This document shows, in pieces, positions 11,078 through 26,341 of a stretch of 64,000 bases of DNA; position 1 is the first letter of the stretch, and each line of letters begins with the position of its first letter. Both the position numbers and the translations under genes were made by a program. Source of the stretch: Argentina anserina (taxonomy: Eukaryota; Streptophyta; Magnoliopsida; Rosales; Rosaceae); contig NW_026089413.1 in NCBI RefSeq assembly GCF_933775445.1, positions 175,870-239,869 on the forward strand. The letters run 5' to 3'. The notes below the pieces were generated by a model. It did no database searches. It was not told where the DNA came from and saw only the letters and a program-made list of their open reading frames with translations.

Positions 11078-12277
11078 TGGAAACACCCTCAAATACAATA
11101 GAAACTCGCATCAGAAAGGATTACAGAAAGATACTCAAACGAGAATTGAAAAGATACTCAAATTGCAATAGTAAACATACTCAAACGATAGAAAGATACT
11201 CAGTTTGAAAGAAACACACGCCCACACTGGAAACACTCTCAAATATAATAGAAACTCGCATCAGAAAGGATTACAGAAAGATACTCAAACGAGAATTGAA
11301 AAGATACTCAAATTGCAATAGTAAACATACTCAAACGATAGAAAGATACTCAGTTTGAAAGAAACACACGCCCACACTGGAAACACTCTCAAATACAATA
11401 GAAACTCGCATCAGAAAGGATTACAGAAAGATACTCAAACGAGAATTGAAAAGATACTCAAATTGCAATAGTAAACATACTCAAACGATAGAAAGATACT
11501 CAGTTTGAAAGAAACACACGCCCACACTGGAAACACTCTCAAATACAATAGAAACTCGCATCAGAAAGGATTACAGAAAGATACTCAAACGAGAATTGAA
11601 AAGATACTCAAATTGCAATAGTAAACATACTCAAACGATAGAAAGATACTCAGTTTGAAAGAAACACACGCCCACACTGGAAACACTCTCAAATACAATA
11701 GAAACTCGCATCAGAAAGGATTACAGAAAGATACTCAAACGAGAATTGAAAAGATACTCAAATTGCAATAGTAAACATACTCAAACGATAGAAAGATACT
11801 CAGTTTGAAAGAAACACACGCCCACACTGGAAACACTCTCAAATACAATAGAAACTCGCATCAGAAAGGATTACAGAAAGATACTCAAACGAGAATTGAA
11901 AAGATACTCAAATTGCAATAGTAAACATACTCAAACGATAGAAAGATACTCAGTTTGAAAGAAACACACGCCCACACTGGAAACACTCTCAAATACAATA
12001 GAAACTCGCATCAGAAAGGATTACAGAAAGATACTCAAACGAGAATTGAAAAGATACTCAAATTGCAATAGTAAACATACTCAAACGATAGAAAGATACT
12101 CAGTTTGAAAGAAACACACGCCCACACTGGAAACACTCTCAAATACAATAGAAACTCGCATCAGAAAGGATTACAGAAAGATACTCAAACGAGAATTGAA
12201 AAGATACTCAAATTGCAATAGTAAACATACTCAAACGATAGAAAGATACTCAGTTTGAAAGAAACACACGCCCACAC
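11078..12277 (+). repeat. Homogeneous run of eight class A monomers
   Basis: Eight A units start at 11078 and every 150 bp thereafter. The first has aacaccctc and the second has tataatag. This is the longest A run I could trace. It is followed by B (12278), C (12427), A, B, A, E, D, B, B, the same core order as upstream. Confidence 0.88.
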
Positions 12278-13623
12278 TGGAAACACTCTCAAATTCAAGA
12301 AAAACTCGCATCGAAAGCCGTTCAGAAAGATACTCAAACGAGAATTGAAAAGATACTCAAATTGCAATTGTAAACATACTCAAACGATAGAAAGATACTC
12401 AGTTTGAAAGAAACACACGCCCACACTGGAAACACTCTCAAATATAATAGAAACTCGCATCAGAAAGGCTTACAGAATGATACTCAAACGAGAATTGAAA
12501 AGATACTCAAAGTGCAATAGTAAACATACTCAAACGATAGAAAGATACTCAGTTTGAAAGAAACACACGCCCACACTGGAAACACTCTCAAATACAATAG
12601 AAACTCGCATCAGAAAGGATTACAGAAAGATACTCAAACGAGAATTGAAAAGATACTCAAATTGCAATAGTAAACATACTCAAACGATAGAAAGATACTC
12701 AGTTTGAAAGAAACACACGCCCACACTGGAAACACTCTCAAATTCAAGAAAAACTCGCATCGAAAGCCGTTCAGAAAGATACTCAAACGAGAATTGAAAA
12801 GATACTCAAATTGCAATAGTAAACAAACTCAAACGATAGAAAGATACTCAGTTTGAAAGAAACACACGCCCACACTGGAAACACTCTCAAATACAATAGA
12901 AACTCGCATCAGAAAGGATTACAGAAAGATACTCAAACGAGAATTGAAAAGATACTCAAATTGCAATAGTAAACATACTCAAACGATAGAAAGATACTCA
13001 GTTTGAAAGAAACACACGCCCACACTGGAAACACTCTCAAATATAATAGAAACTCGCATCAGAAAGGATTACAGAAAGATACTCAAACAAGAATTGAAAA
13101 GAAACTCAAATTGCAATAATAAACATACTCAAACGATAGAAAGATACTCAGTTTGAAAGAAACACACGCCCACACTGGAAACACTCTCAAATTCAAGAAA
13201 AACTCGCATCAGAAAGCCTTACAGAAACATAGTCAAACGAGAATTGAAAAGATACTCAAAGTGCAATAGTAAACATACTCAAACGATAGAAAGATACGCA
13301 GTTTGAAAGAAACACACGCCCACACTGGAAACACTCTCAAAATCAAGAAAAACTCGCATCGAAAGCCGTTCAGAAAGATACTCAAACGAGAATTGAAAAG
13401 ATACTCAAATTGCAATAGTAAACATACTCAAACGATAAAAAGATACTCAGTTTGAAAGAAACACACGCCCACACTGGAAACACTCTCAAATTCAAGAAAA
13501 ACTCGCATCGAAAGCCGATCAGAAAGATACTCAAACGAGAATTGAAAAGATACTCAAATTGCAATAGTAAACATACTCAAACGATAGAAAGATACTCAGT
13601 TTGAAAGAAACACACGCCCACAC

Positions 13624-14522
13624 TGGAAACACTCTCAAATACAATAGAAACTCGCATCAGAAAGGATTACAGAAAGATACTCAAACAAGAATTGAAAAGA
13701 TACTCAAATTGCAATAGTAAACATGCTCAAACGATAGAAAGATACTCAGTTTGAAAGAAACACACGCCCACACTGGAAACACTCTAAAATTCAAGAGAAA
13801 CTCGCATCAGAAAACCTTACAGAAACATAGTCAAACGAGAATTGAAAAGATACTCAAAGTGTAATAGTAAACATACTCAAACGATAGAAAGATACTCAGT
13901 TTGAAAGAAACACACGCCCACACTGGAAACACTCTAAAATTCAATAGAAACTCGCATCAGAAAAGCTTACAGAATGATACTCAAACGAGAATTGAAAAGA
14001 TATTCAAAGTGCAATAGTAAACATACTCAAACGATAGAAAGATACTCAGTTTGAAAGAAACACACGCCCACACTGGAAACACTCTCAAATAGAAGAGAAA
14101 CTCGCATCAGAAAGGATTACAGAAAGATACTCAAACAAGAATTGAAAAGAAACTCAAATTGCAATAATAAACATACTCAAACGATAGAAAGATACTCAGT
14201 TTGAAAGAAACACACGCCCACACTGGAAACACTCTCAAATTCAAGAGAAACTCGCATCAGAAAGCCTTACAGAAACATAGTCAAACGAGAATTGAAAAGA
14301 TACTCAAAGTGCAATAGTAAACATACTCAAACGATAGAAAGATACGCAGTTTGAAAGAAACACACGCCCACACTGGAAACACTCTCAAGATCAAGAAAAA
14401 CTCGCATCGAAAGCCGTTCAGAAAGATACTCAAACGAGAATTGAAAAGATACTCAAATTGCAATAGTAAACATACTCAAACGATAAAAAGATACTCAGTT
14501 TGAAAGAAACACACGCCCACAC
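13624..14522 (+). repeat. catgctc module, copy 1 (899 bp, six monomers)
   Basis: The module has A/E (caaacaag, catgctc), D-like (ctaaaattcaag, aaaacc, gtgtaatag), C-like (ctaaaattcaatag, aaaagctt, gatattcaaag), E, D and B (caagatcaag, cgataaaaag). The private changes catgctc, gtgtaatag and gatattcaaag are tightly linked and recur together in four more modules downstream. In this copy the E unit begins tagaagag instead of tataatag. Confidence 0.88.
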
Positions 14523-15120
14523 TGGAAACACTCTCAAATTCAAGAAAAACTCGCATCGAAAGCCGTTCAGAAAGATACTCAAACGAGAATTGAAAAGATA
14601 CTCAAAGTGCAATTGTAAACATACTCAAACGATAGAAAGATACTCAAATTGAAAGAAACACACGCCCACATTGGAAACACTCTCAAATATAATAGAAACT
14701 CGCATCAGAAAGGCTTACAGAATGATACTCAAACGAGAATTGAAAAGATACTCAAAGTGCAATAGTAAACATACTCAAACGATAGAAAGATACTCAGTTT
14801 GAAAGAAACACACGCCCACACTGGAAACACTCTCAAATTCAAGAGAAACTCGCATCAGAAAGCCTTACAGAAACATAGTCAAACGAGAATTGAAAAGATA
14901 CTCAAAGTGCAATAGTAAACATACTCAAACGATAGAAAGATACGCAGTTTGAAAGAAACACACGCCCACACTGGAAACACTCTCAAGATCAAGAAAAACT
15001 CGCATCGAAAGCCGTTCAGAAAGATACTCAAACGAGAATTGAAAAGATACTCAAATTGCAATAGTAAACATACTCAAACGATAAAAAGATACTCAGTTTG
15101 AAAGAAACACACGCCCACAC

Positions 15121-15269
15121 TGGAAACACTCTCAAATACAATAGAAACTCGCATCAGAAAGGTTACAGAAAGATACTCAAACGAGAATTGAAAAGATACT
15201 CAAATTGCAATAGTAAACATACTCAAACGATAGAAAGATACTCAGTTTGAAAGAAACACACGCCCACAC
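15121..15269 (+). repeat. Class A variant lacking one base (149 bp)
   Basis: This A unit reads aaaggttacag instead of aaaggattacag, giving a 149-bp unit by a deletion different from that in class B. Further copies occur near 15,610, 16,206, 16,656, 21,143 and 22,791, so this second 149-bp form was also spread by duplication. Confidence 0.85.
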
Positions 15270-18200
15270 TGGAAACACTCTCAAATACAATAGAAACTCG
15301 CATCAGAAAGGATTACAGAAAGATACTCAAACGAGAATTGAAAAGATACTCAAATTGCAATAGTAAACATACTCAAACGATAGAAAGATACTCAGTTTGA
15401 AAGAAACACACGCCCACACTGGAAACACTCTCAAATACAATAGAAACTCGCATCAGAAAGGATTACAGAAAGATACTCAAACGAGAATTGAAAAGATACT
15501 CAAATTGCAATAGTAAACATACTCAAACGATAGAAAGATACTCAGTTTGAAAGAAACACACGCCCACACTGGAAACACTCTCAAATACAATAGAAACTCG
15601 CATCAGAAAGGTTACAGAAAGATACTCAAACGAGAATTGAAAAGATACTCAAATTGCAATAGTAAACATACTCAAACGATAGAAAGATACTCAGTTTGAA
15701 AGAAACACACGCCCACACTGGAAACACTCTCAAATACAATAGAAACTCGCATCAGAAAGGATTACAGAAAGATACTCAAACGAGAATTGAAAAGATACTC
15801 AAATTGCAATAGTAAACATACTCAAACGATAGAAAGATACTCAGTTTGAAAGAAACACACGCCCACACTGGAAACACTCTCAAATTCAAGAAAAACTCGC
15901 ATCGAAAGCCGTTCAGAAAGATACTCAAACGAGAATTGAAAAGATACTCAAATTGCAATTGTAAACATACTCAAACGATAGAAAGATACTCAGTTTGAAA
16001 GAAACACACGCCCACACTGGAAACACTCTCAAGATCAAGAAAAACTCGCATCGAAAGCCGTTCAGAAAGATACTCAAACGAGAATTGAAAAGATACTCAA
16101 ATTGCAATAGTAAACATACTCAAACGATAAAAAGATACTCAGTTTGAAAGAAACACACGCCCACACTGGAAACACTCTCAAATACAATAGAAACTCGCAT
16201 CAGAAAGGTTACAGAAAGATACTCAAACGAGAATTGAAAAGATACTCAAATTGCAATAGTAAACATACTCAAACGATAGAAAGATACTCAGTTTGAAAGA
16301 AACACACGCCCACACTGGAAACACTCTCAAATTCAATAGAAACTCGCATCAGAAAGGATTACAGAAAGATACTCAAACGAGAATTGAAAAGATACTCAAA
16401 TTGCAATAGTAAACATACTCAAACGATAGAAAGATACTCAGTTTGAAAGAAACACACGCCCACACTGGAAACACTCTCAAATACAATAGAAACTCGCATC
16501 AGAAAGGATTACAGAAAGATACTCAAACGAGAATTGAAAAGATACTCAAATTGCAATAGTAAACATACTCAAACGATAGAAAGATACTCAGTTTGAAAGA
16601 AACACACGCCCACACTGGAAACACTCTCAAATACAATAGAAACTCGCATCAGAAAGGTTACAGAAAGATACTCAAACGAGAATTGAAAAGATACTCAAAT
16701 TGCAATAGTAAACATACTCAAACGATAGAAAGATACTCAGTTTGAAAGAAACACACGCCCACACTGGAAACACTCTCAAATACAATAGAAACTCGCATCA
16801 GAAAGGATTACAGAAAGATACTCAAACGAGAATTGAAAAGATACTCAAATTGCAATAGTAAACATACTCAAACGATAGAAAGATACTCAGTTTGAAAGAA
16901 ACACACGCCCACACTGGAAACACTCTCAAATTCAAGAAAAACTCGCATCGAAAGCCGTTCAGAAAGATACTCAAACGAGAATTGAAAAGATACTCAAATT
17001 GCAATTGTAAACATACTCAAACGATAGAAAGATACTCAGTTTGAAAGAAACACACGCCCACACTGGAAACACTCTCAAATTCAAGAAAAACTCGCATCAG
17101 AAAGGCTTACAGAATGATACTCAAACGAGAATTGAAAAGATACTCAAAGTGCAATAGTAAACATACTCAAACGATAGAAAGATACTCAGTTTGAAAGAAA
17201 CACACGACCACACTGGAAACACTTTAAAATTCAATAGAAACTCGGATCAGAAAGGCTTACAGAATGATACTCAAACGAGAATTGAAAAGATACTCAAAGT
17301 GCAATAGTAAACATATTCAAACGATAGAAAGATACTCAGTTTGAAAGAAACACACGCCCATACAGGAAACACTCTCAAACTCAAGAAAAACTCGCATCGA
17401 AAGCGGTTCAGAAAGATACTCAAACGAGAATTGAAAAGATACTCAAATTGCAATAGTAAACATACTCAAACGATAGAAAGATACTCAGTTTGAAAGAAAC
17501 ACACGCCCACACTGGAAACACTCTTAAATACAATAGAAACTCGCATCAGAAAGGATTACAGAAAGATACTCAAACAAGAATTGAAAAGATACTCAAATTG
17601 CAATAGTAAACATACTCAAACGATAGAAAGATACTCAGTTTGAAAGAAACACACGCCCACATTGGAAACACTCTCAAATTCAAGAAAAACTCGCATCGAA
17701 AGCCGTTCAGAAAGATACTCAAACGAGAATTGAAAAGATACTCAAATTGCAATAGAAAACATACTCAAACGATAGAAAGATACTCAGTTTGAAAGAAACA
17801 CACGCCCACACTGGAAACACTCTCAAATACAATAGAAACTCGCATCAGAAAGGATTACAGAAAGATACTCAAACGAGAATTGAAAAGATACTCAAATTGC
17901 AATAGTAAACATACTCAAACGATAGAAAGATACTCAGTTTGAAAGAAACACACGCCCACACTGGAAACACTCTCAAATACAATAGAAACTCGCATCAGAA
18001 AGGATTACAGAAAGATACTCAAACGAGAATTGAAAAGTTACTCAAATTGCAATAGTAAACATACTCAAACGATAGAAAGATACTCAGTTTGAAAGAAACA
18101 CACGCCCACACTGGAAACACTCTCAAATACAATAGAAACTCGCATCAGAAAGGATTACAGAAAGATACTCAAACGAGAATTGAAAAGATACTCAAATTGC

Positions 18201-20205
18201 AATAGTAAACATACTCAAACGATAGAAAGATACTCAGTTTGAAAGAAACACACGCCCACACTGGAAACACTCTCAAATTCAAGAAAAACTCGCATCGAAA
18301 GCCGTTCAGAAAGATACTCAAACGAGAATTGAAAAGATACTCAAATTGCAATTGTAAACATACTCAAACGATAGAAAGATACTCAGTTTGAAAGAAACAC
18401 ACGCCCACACTGGAAACACTCTCAAATATAATAGAAACTCGCATCAGAAAGGCTTACAGAATGATACTCAAACGAGAATTGAAAAGATACTCAAAGTGCA
18501 ATAGTAAACATACTCAAACGATAGAAAGATACTCAGTTTGAAAGAAACACACGCCCACACTGGAAACACTCTCAAATACAATAGAAACTCGCATCAGAAA
18601 GGATTACAGAAAGATACTCAAACGAGAATTGAAAAGATACTCAAATTGCAATAGTAAACATACTCAAACGATAGAAAGATACTCAGTTTGAAAGAAACAC
18701 ATGCCCACACTGGAAACACTCTCAAATTCAAGAAAAACTCGCATCGAAAGCCGTTCAGAAAGATACTCAAACGAGAATTGAAAAGATACTCAAATTGCAA
18801 TAGTAAACAAACTCAAACGATAGAAAGATACTCAGTTTGAAAGAAACACACGCCCACACTGGAAACACTCTCAAATACAATAGAAACTCGCATCAGAAAG
18901 GATTACAGAAAGATACTCAAACAAGAATTGAAAAGATACTCAAATTGCAATAGTAAACATACTCAAACGATAGAAAGATACTCAGTTTGAAAGAAACACA
19001 CGCCCACACTGGAAACACTCTCAAATATAATAGAAACTCGCATCAGAAAGGATTACAGAAAGATACTCAAACAAGAATTGAAAAGAAACTCAAATTGCAA
19101 TAATAAACATACTCAAACGATAGAAAGATACTCGGTTTGAAAGAAACACACGCCCACACTGGAAACACTCTCAAATTCAAGAGAAACTCGCATCAGAAAG
19201 CCTTACAGAAACATTGTCAAACGAGAATTGAAAAGATACTCAAAGTGCAATAGTAAACATACTCAAACGATAGAAAGATACGCAGTTTGAAAGAAACACA
19301 CGCCCACACTGGAAACACTCTCAAAATCAAGAAAAACTCGCATCGAAAGCCGTTCAGAAAGATACTCAAACGAGAATTGAAAAGATACTCAAATTGCAAT
19401 AGTAAACATACTCAAACGATAAAAAGATACTCAGTTTGAAAGAAACACACGCCCACACTGGAAACACTCTCAAATTCAAGAAAAACTCGCATCGAAAGCC
19501 GTTCAGAAAGATACTCAAACGAGAATTGAAAAGATACTCAAATTGCAATAGTAAACATACTCAAACGATAGAAAGATACTCAGTTTGAAAGAAACACACG
19601 CCCACACTGGAAACACTCTCAAATATAATAGAAACTCGCATCAGAAAGGATTACAGAAAGATACTCAAACAAGAATTGAAAAGAAACTCAAATTGCAATA
19701 ATAAACATACTCAAACGATAGAAAGATACTCAGTTTGAAAGAAACACACGCCCACACTGGAAACACTCTCAAATTCAAGAAAAACTCGCATCAGAAAGCC
19801 TTACAGAAACATAGTCAAACGAGAATTGAAAAGATACTCAAAGTGCAATAGTAAACATACTCAAACGATAGAAAGATACGCAGTTTGAAAGAAACACACG
19901 CCCACACTGGAAACACTCTCAAAATCAAGAAAAACTCGCATCGAAAGCCGTTCAGAAAGATACTCAAACGAGAATTGAAAAGATACTCAAATTGCAATAG
20001 TAAACATAATCAAACGATAAAAAGATACTCAGTTTGAAAGAAACACACGCCCACACTGGAAACACTCTCAAATTCAAGAAAAACTCGCATCGAAAGCCGA
20101 TCAGAAAGATACTCAAACGAGAATTGAAAAGATACTCAAATTGCAATAGTAAACATACTCAAACGATAGAAAGATACTCAGTTTGAAAGAAACACACGCC
20201 CACAC

Positions 20206-21104
20206 TGGAAACACTCTCAAATACAATAGAAACTCGCATCAGAAAGGATTACAGAAAGATACTCAAACAAGAATTGAAAAGATACTCAAATTGCAATAGT
20301 AAACATGCTCAAACGATAGAAAGATACTCAGTTTGAAAGAAACACACGCCCACACTGGAAACACTCTAAAATTCAAGAGAAACTCGCATCAGAAAACCTT
20401 ACAGAAACATAGTCAAACGAGAATTGAAAAGATACTCAAAGTGTAATAGTAAACATACTCAAACGATAGAAAGATACTCAGTTTGAAAGAAACACACGCC
20501 CACACTGGAAACACTCTAAAATTCAATAGAAACTCGCATCAGAAAAGCTTACAGAATGATACTCAAACGAGAATTGAAAAGATATTCAAAGTGCAATAGT
20601 AAACATACTCAAACGATAGAAAGATACTCAGTTTGAAAGAAACACACGCCCACACTGGAAACACTCTCAAATATAATAGAAACTCGCATCAGAAAGGATT
20701 ACAGAAAGATACTCAAACAAGAATTGAAAAGAAACTCAAATTGCAATAATAAACATACTCAAACGATAGAAAGATACTCAGTTTGAAAGAAACACACGCC
20801 CACACTGGAAACACTCTCAAATTCAAGAGAAACTCGCATCAGAAAGCCTTACAGAAACATAGTCAAACGAGAATTGAAAAGATACTCAAAGTGCAATAGT
20901 AAACATACTCAAACGATAGAAAGATACGCAGTTTGAAAGAAACACACGCCCACACTGGAAACACTCTCAAGATCAAGAAAAACTCGCATCGAAAGCCGTT
21001 CAGAAAGATACTCAAACGAGAATTGAAAAGATACTCAAATTGCAATAGTAAACATACTCAAACGATAAAAAGATACTCAGTTTGAAAGAAACACACGCCC
21101 ACAC
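20206..21104 (+). repeat. catgctc module, copy 2
   Basis: This module is collinear with the copy at 13,624 at an offset of 6,582 bp. It carries catgctc at 20304, gtgtaatag near 20441, gatattcaaag near 20581 and caagatcaag near 20970. It is followed by the A variant with aaaggttac. Confidence 0.88.
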
Positions 21105-21552
21105 TGGAAACACTCTCAAATACAATAGAAACTCGCATCAGAAAGGTTACAGAAAGATACTCAAACGAGAATTGAAAAGATACTCAAATTGCAATAGTAA
21201 ACATACTCAAACGATAGAAAGATACTCAGTTTGAAAGAAACACACGCCCACACTGGAAACACTCTCAAATACAATAGAAACTCGCATCAGAAAGGATTAC
21301 AGAAAGATACTCAAACGAGAATTGAAAAGATACTCAAATTGCAATAGTAAACATACTCAAACGATAGAAAGATACTCAGTTTGAAAGAAACACACGCCCA
21401 CACTGGAAACACTCTCAAATTCAAGAAAAACTCACATCGAAAGCCGTTCAGAAAGATACTCAAACGAGAATTGAAAAGATACTCAAATTGCAATAGTAAA
21501 CAAACTCAAACGATAGAAAGATACTCAGTTTGAAAGAAACACACGCCCACAC

Positions 21553-22451
21553 TGGAAACACTCTCAAATACAATAGAAACTCGCATCAGAAAGGATTACA
21601 GAAAGATACTCAAACAAGAATTGAAAAGATACTCAAATTGCAATAGTAAACATGCTCAAACGATAGAAAGATACTCAGTTTGAAAGAAACACACGCCCAC
21701 ACTGGAAACACTCTAAAATTCAAGAGAAACTCGCATCAGAAAACCTTACAGAAACATAGTCAAACGAGAATTGAAAAGATACTCAAAGTGTAATAGTAAA
21801 CATACTCAAACGATAGAAAGATACTCAGTTTGAAAGAAACACACGCCCACACTGGAAACACTCTAAAATTCAATAGAAACTCGCATCAGAAAAGCTTACA
21901 GAATGATACTCAAACGAGAATTGAAAAGATATTCAAAGTGCAATAGTAAACATACTCAAACGATAGAAAGATACTCAGTTTGAAAGAAACACACGCCCAC
22001 ACTGGAAACACTCTCAAATATAATAGAAACTCGCATCAGAAAGGATTACAGAAAGATACTCAAACAAGAATTGAAAAGAAACTCAAATTGCAATAATAAA
22101 CATACTCAAACGATAGAAAGATACTCAGTTTGAAAGAAACACACGCCCACACTGGAAACACTCTCAAATTCAAGAGAAACTCGCATCAGAAAGCCTTACA
22201 GAAACATAGTCAAACGAGAATTGAAAAGATACTCAAAGTGCAATAGTAAACATACTCAAACGATAGAAAGATACGCAGTTTGAAAGAAACACACGCCCAC
22301 ACTGGAAACACTCTCAAGATCAAGAAAAACTCGCATCGAAAGCCGTTCAGAAAGATACTCAAACGAGAATTGAAAAGATACTCAAATTGCAATAGTAAAC
22401 ATACTGAAACGATAAAAAGATCCTCAGTTTGAAAGAAACACACGCCCACAC
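21553..22451 (+). repeat. catgctc module, copy 3
   Basis: This copy lies 1,347 bp after copy 2. It ends with a B unit carrying two private changes, catactgaaacg and agatcctcag, which are shared only with the copies at 23,946 and 28,436. The change at catactgaaacg removes a minus-strand stop and lengthens the chance open frame over this unit. Confidence 0.88.
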
Positions 22452-23299
22452 TGGAAACACTCTCAAATTCAAGAGAAACTCGCATCAGAAAGCCTTACAG
22501 AAACATAGTCAAACGAGAATTGAAAAGATACTCAAAGTGCAATAGTAAACATACTCAAACGATAGAAAGATACGCAGTTTGAAAGAAACACACGCCCACA
22601 CTGGAAACACTCTCAAGATCAAGAAAAACTCGCATCGAAAGCCGTTCAGAAAGATACTCAAACGAGAATTGAAAAGATACTCAAATTGCAATAGTAAACA
22701 TACTCAAACGATAAAAAGATACTCAGTTTGAAAGAAACACACGCCCACACTGGAAACACTCTCAAATACAATAGAAACTCGCATCAGAAAGGTTACAGAA
22801 AGATACTCAAACGAGAATTGAAAAGATACTCAAATTGCAATAGTAAACATACTCAAACGATAGAAAGATACTCAGTTTGAAAGAAACACACGCCCACACT
22901 GGAAACACTCTCAAATACAATAGAAACTCGCATCAGAAAGGATTACAGAAAGATACTCAAACGAGAATTGAAAAGATACTCAAATTGCAATAGTAAACAT
23001 ACTCAAACGATAGAAAGATACTCAGTTTGAAAGAAACACACGCCCACACTGGAAACACTCTCAAATTCAAGAAAAACTCACATCGAAAGCCGTTCAGAAA
23101 GATACTCAAACGAGAATTGAAAAGATACTCAAATTGCAATAGTAAACATACTCAAACGATAAAAAGATACTCAGTTTGAAAGAAACACACGCCCACACTG
23201 GAAACACTCTCAAATTCAAGAAAAACTCGCATCGAAAGCCGTTCAGAAAGATACTCAAACGAGAATTGAAAAGATACTCAAATTGCAATAGTAAACATA

Positions 23300-26200
23300 C
23301 TCAAACGATAGAAAGATACTCAGTTTGAAAGAAACACACGCCCACACTGGAAACACTCTCAAATATAATAGAAACTCGCATCAGAAAGGATTACATAAAG
23401 ATACTCAAACAAGAATTGAAAAGAAACTCAAATTGCAATAATAAACATACTCAAACGATAGAAAGATACTCAGTTTGAAAGAAACACACGCCCACACTGG
23501 AAACACTCTCAAATTCAAGAAAAACTCGCATCAGAAAGCCTTACAGAAACATAGTCAAACGAGAATTGAAAAGATACTCAAAGTGCAATAGTAAACATAC
23601 TCAAACGATAGAAAGATACGCAGTTTGAAAGAAACACACGCCCACACTGGAAACACTCTCAAAATCAAGAAAAACTCGCATCGAAAGCCGTTCAGAAAGA
23701 TACTCAAACGAGAATTGAAAAGATACTCAAATTGCAATAGTAAACATACTCAAACGATAAAAAGATACTCAGTTTGAAAGAAACACACGCCCACACTGGA
23801 AACACTCTCAAATTCAAGAAAAACTCGCATCGAAAGCCGATCAGAAAGATACTCAAACGAGAATTGAAAAGATACTCAAATTGCAATAGTAAACATACTC
23901 AAACGATAGAAAGATACTCAGTTTGAAAGAAACACACGCCCACACTGGAAACACTCTCAAATACAATAGAAACTCGCATCAGAAAGGATTACAGAAAGAT
24001 ACTCAAACAAGAATTGAAAAGATACTCAAATTGCAATAGTAAACATGCTCAAACGATAGAAAGATACTCAGTTTGAAAGAAACACACGCCCACACTGGAA
24101 ACACTCTAAAATTCAAGAGAAACTCGCATCAGAAAACCTTACAGAAACATAGTCAAACGAGAATTGAAAAGATACTCAAAGTGTAATAGTAAACATACTC
24201 AAACGATAGAAAGATACTCAGTTTGAAAGAAACACACGCCCACACTGGAAACACTCTAAAATTCAATAGAAACTCGCATCAGAAAAGCTTACAGAATGAT
24301 ACTCAAACGAGAATTGAAAAGATATTCAAAGTGCAATAGTAAACATACTCAAACGATAGAAAGATACTCAGTTTGAAAGAAACACACGCCCACACTGGAA
24401 ACACTCTCAAATATAATAGAAACTCGCATCAGAAAGGATTACAGAAAGATACTCAAACAAGAATTGAAAAGAAACTCAAATTGCAATAATAAACATACTC
24501 AAACGATAGAAAGATACTCAGTTTGAAAGAAACACACGCCCACACTGGAAACACTCTCAAATTCAAGAGAAACTCGCATCAGAAAGCCTTACAGAAACAT
24601 AGTCAAACGAGAATTGAAAAGATACTCAAAGTGCAATAGTAAACATACTCAAACGATAGAAAGATACGCAGTTTGAAAGAAACACACGCCCACACTGGAA
24701 ACACTCTCAAGATCAAGAAAAACTCGCATCGAAAGCCGTTCAGAAAGATACTCAAACGAGAATTGAAAAGATACTCAAATTGCAATAGTAAACATACTGA
24801 AACGATAAAAAGATCCTCAGTTTGAAAGAAACACACGCCCACACTGGAAACACTCTCAAATATAATAGAAACTCGCATCAGAAAGGCTTACAGAATGATA
24901 CTCAAACGAGAATTGAAAAGATACTCAAAGTGCAATAGTAAACATACTCAAACGATAGAAAGATACTCAGTTTGAAAGAAACACACGCCCACACTGGAAA
25001 CACTCTCAAATACAATAGAAACTCGCATCAGAAAGGATTACAGAAAGATACTCAAACGAGAATTGAAAAGATACTCAAATTGCAATAGTAAACATACTCA
25101 AACGATAGAAAGATACTCAGTTTGAAAGAAACACACGCCCACACTGGAAACACTCTCAAATTCAAGAAAAACTCACATCGAAAGCCGTTCAGAAAGATAC
25201 TCAAACGAGAATTGAAAAGATACTCAAATTGCAATAGTAAACAAACTCAAACGATAGAAAGATACTCAGTTTGAAAGAAACACACGCCCACACTGGAAAC
25301 ACTCTCAAATACAATAGAAACTCGCATCAGAAAGGATTACAGAAAGATACTCAAACGAGAATTGAAAAGATACTCAAATTGCAATAGTAAACATACTCAA
25401 ACGATAGAAAGATACTCAGTTTGAAAGAAACACACGCCCACACTGGAAACACTCTCAAATACAATAGAAACTCGCATCAGAAAGGATTACAGAAAGATAC
25501 TCAAACGAGAATTGAAAAGATACTCAAATTGCAATAGTAAACATACTCAAACGATAGAAAGATACTCAGTTTGAAAGAAACACACGCCCACACTGGAAAC
25601 ACTCTCAAATTCAAGAAAAACTCGCATCGAAAGCCGTTCAGAAAGATACTCAAACGAGAATTGAAAAGATACTCAAATTGCAATTGTAAACATACTCAAA
25701 CGATAGAAAGATACTCAGTTTGAAAGAAACACACGCCCACACTGGAAACACTCTCAAATATAATAGAAACTCGCATCAGAAAGGCTTACAGAATGATACT
25801 CAAACGAGAATTGAAAAGATACTCAAAGTGCAATAGTAAACATACTCAAACGATAGAAAAATACTCAGTTTGAAAGAAACACACGCCCACATTGGAAACA
25901 CTCTCAAATTCAAGAAAAACTCGCATCGAAAGCCGTTCAGAAAGATACTCAAACGAGAATTGAAAAGATACTCAAATTGCAATAGTAAACATACTCAAAC
26001 GATAGAAAGATACTCAGTTTGAAAGAAACACACGCCCACACTGGAAACACTCTCAAATACAATAGAAACTCGCATCAGAAAGGATTACAGAAAGATACTC
26101 AAACGAGAATTGAAAAGATACTCAAATTGCAATAGTAAACATACTCAAACGATAGAAAGATACTCAGTTTGAAAGAAACACACGCCCACACTGGAAACAC

Positions 26201-26341
26201 TCTCAAATACAATAGAAACTCGCATCAGAAAGGATTACAGAAAGATACTCAAACGAGAATTGAAAAGATACTCAAATTGCAATAGTAAACATACTCAAAC
26301 GATAGAAAGATACTCAGTTTGAAAGAAACACACACCCACAC
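23300..26341 (+). repeat. Segmental duplication, copy 1 (offset 4,490)
   Basis: From about 23.3 kb this region is collinear with about 27.8-30.8 kb, passing through E, D, B, B, the catgctc module, C, A, B, A, A, B and C. At 26042-26491 it has three A units where the other copy has four (30532-31131). After that the offset becomes 4,640 bp. Approximate boundaries are given because A-type flanks are indistinguishable. Confidence 0.82.
23946..24844 (+). repeat. catgctc module, copy 4
   Basis: This copy lies 2,393 bp after copy 3, with catgctc at 24044 and catactgaaacg plus agatcctcag near 24795. It begins a longer segment that is repeated 4,490 bp downstream. Confidence 0.88.

Noticed and set aside
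22210..22485. 91-codon minus-strand open frames with ATG (also 24,603 and 29,093)
   Set aside because: They are created by the catactgaaacg variant removing a stop in three duplicated copies; same repeat sequence, no independent coding evidence.
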